64,000 nt of DNA from Aeromicrobium sp. A1-2 (lineage in GTDB: Bacteria; Actinomycetota; Actinomycetes; Propionibacteriales; Nocardioidaceae), in the NCBI RefSeq assembly GCF_003443875.1, contig NZ_CP027482.1:3382586-3446585 (forward strand), in the 5' to 3' direction. The position numbers were made by a program, and so were the translations under genes. Shown in pieces: positions 63,610 to 64,000 of the stretch; position 1 is the first letter of the stretch; each line of letters begins with the position of its first letter. The notes under the pieces are model-generated. The model was given only the letters and a program-made list of their open reading frames with translations, was not told the DNA's origin and made no database searches.

Positions 63610-64000
63610 ATGGCATCAAGACAGCCGACATGCCGCCGGTCGACCCGGCCGAGTTCGGATCACTCCCGTTCATGGAGCGGATGAAGCTGCTGGCGATCCA
63701 CTGGGGCGAGTACGGCTTCGGCGGCCCCAAGCAGATCCACCTGCTCTACGTCTTCAAGCTGATCTTCTACGTCCTGGTCGGCTACACGATTGTGTGGGCG
63801 ACGACGCCCGGGCTCGGCGGCTGGGCCGAGGTCGGCAACTTCTGGGGCGAGCCGATCCTCTACCAGAAGCTCATGGTCTGGACGATCCTGTTCGAGATCC
63901 TGGGTCTCGGCGCCTCGTCCGGCCCGCTGGCCTTCAAGTTCAGCCCGATGATCGGCGGTTCGCTGTACTGGACCCGCCGCAACACCCTGCGCGTCCCGCC
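63610..64000 (+). pseudogene. DUF3556-like membrane protein, start only, one frameshift
   Basis: The gene begins at the ATG at 63610 with AAGGAG upstream. One A is missing within the first five codons; in the restored frame the protein reads A-D-M-P-P-V-D-P-A-E-F-G-S-L-P-F-M-E-R, then W-G-E-Y-G-F-G-G-P-K-Q-I-H-L-L-Y and a first membrane segment, and continues past the window edge. This opening resembles the large transmembrane DUF3556 family of actinobacteria. Function unknown. Confidence 0.65.

Overview
The window reads as chromosomal DNA of a high-GC Gram-positive actinobacterium. Coding third positions are mostly G or C. It carries actinobacterial hallmarks: a dnaK-grpE-dnaJ-hspR operon, an EtfD-type iron-sulfur membrane oxidoreductase, a 6C-like small RNA, GPP34, DUF4333 and MMPL proteins, GTG starts and probable leaderless promoters. 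A Nocardioidaceae-like host (Aeromicrobium or Nocardioides type) is my best guess, made without any database search.

Layout. 1-8.2 kb: a secreted alpha/beta hydrolase (cut by the window edge), an IclR regulator and a tightly overlapping histidine utilisation operon (hutH, hutU, an M20 amidohydrolase, hutF, hutI). 8.2-16.4 kb: a YchJ-like protein, a candidate 6C RNA, EtfD, an MFS transporter, a NUDIX-like protein, a GPP34 protein, a DAO oxidoreductase and an ankyrin protein. 16.4-22.8 kb: a degenerate thi-box, a LuxR regulator, an RTX-repeat LPxTG wall protein, a broken DUF4333 lipoprotein, then an intact TPP riboswitch driving a YkoEDC-like ECF transporter. 22.8-37.1 kb: a MaoC / acyl-CoA dehydrogenase / SDR operon, SGNH hydrolase, methionine aminopeptidase, amidase, TrhO, a TetR plus membrane protein pair, an MFS sugar-porter-like transporter, and a TetR-MMPL efflux unit. 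37.1-41.3 kb: the chaperone operon with an ECF-sigma-type promoter and the HspR gene. 41.5-50.6 kb: an SPFH protein coupled to an NAD-kinase-like protein, an RDD protein, a membrane glycosyltransferase, pyruvate carboxylase and a fatty acid desaturase. 50.6-64 kb: quinone oxidoreductase, old yellow enzyme, BrkB/YihY, a VTC / DUF4956 / Cthe_2159-type cluster, two acyl-CoA synthetases, SRPBCC, ABM and DUF167 proteins, 3-hydroxyacyl-CoA dehydrogenase, and the start of a DUF3556-like membrane protein.

Sequence quality matters here. Left of 50.6 kb almost every gene is intact. Right of it nearly every gene is broken by single-base losses in short G/C runs (about 25 sites), and two places (about 51.6 and 58.06 kb) join the tails of two different genes. 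This looks more like uncorrected sequence or misassembly than biology, so frameshifted genes there are described by their reconstructed reading frames.

The clearest regulatory logic lies in palindromes at divergent or autoregulated promoters (IclR/hut, two TetR units, amidase/trhO, hydroxyacyl-CoA dehydrogenase/acyl-CoA synthetase). The most unusual items are the second, truncated thi-box upstream of a LuxR regulator, the SPFH plus NAD-kinase-like pair, and the hut operon in which an M20 amidohydrolase occupies the place of HutG.
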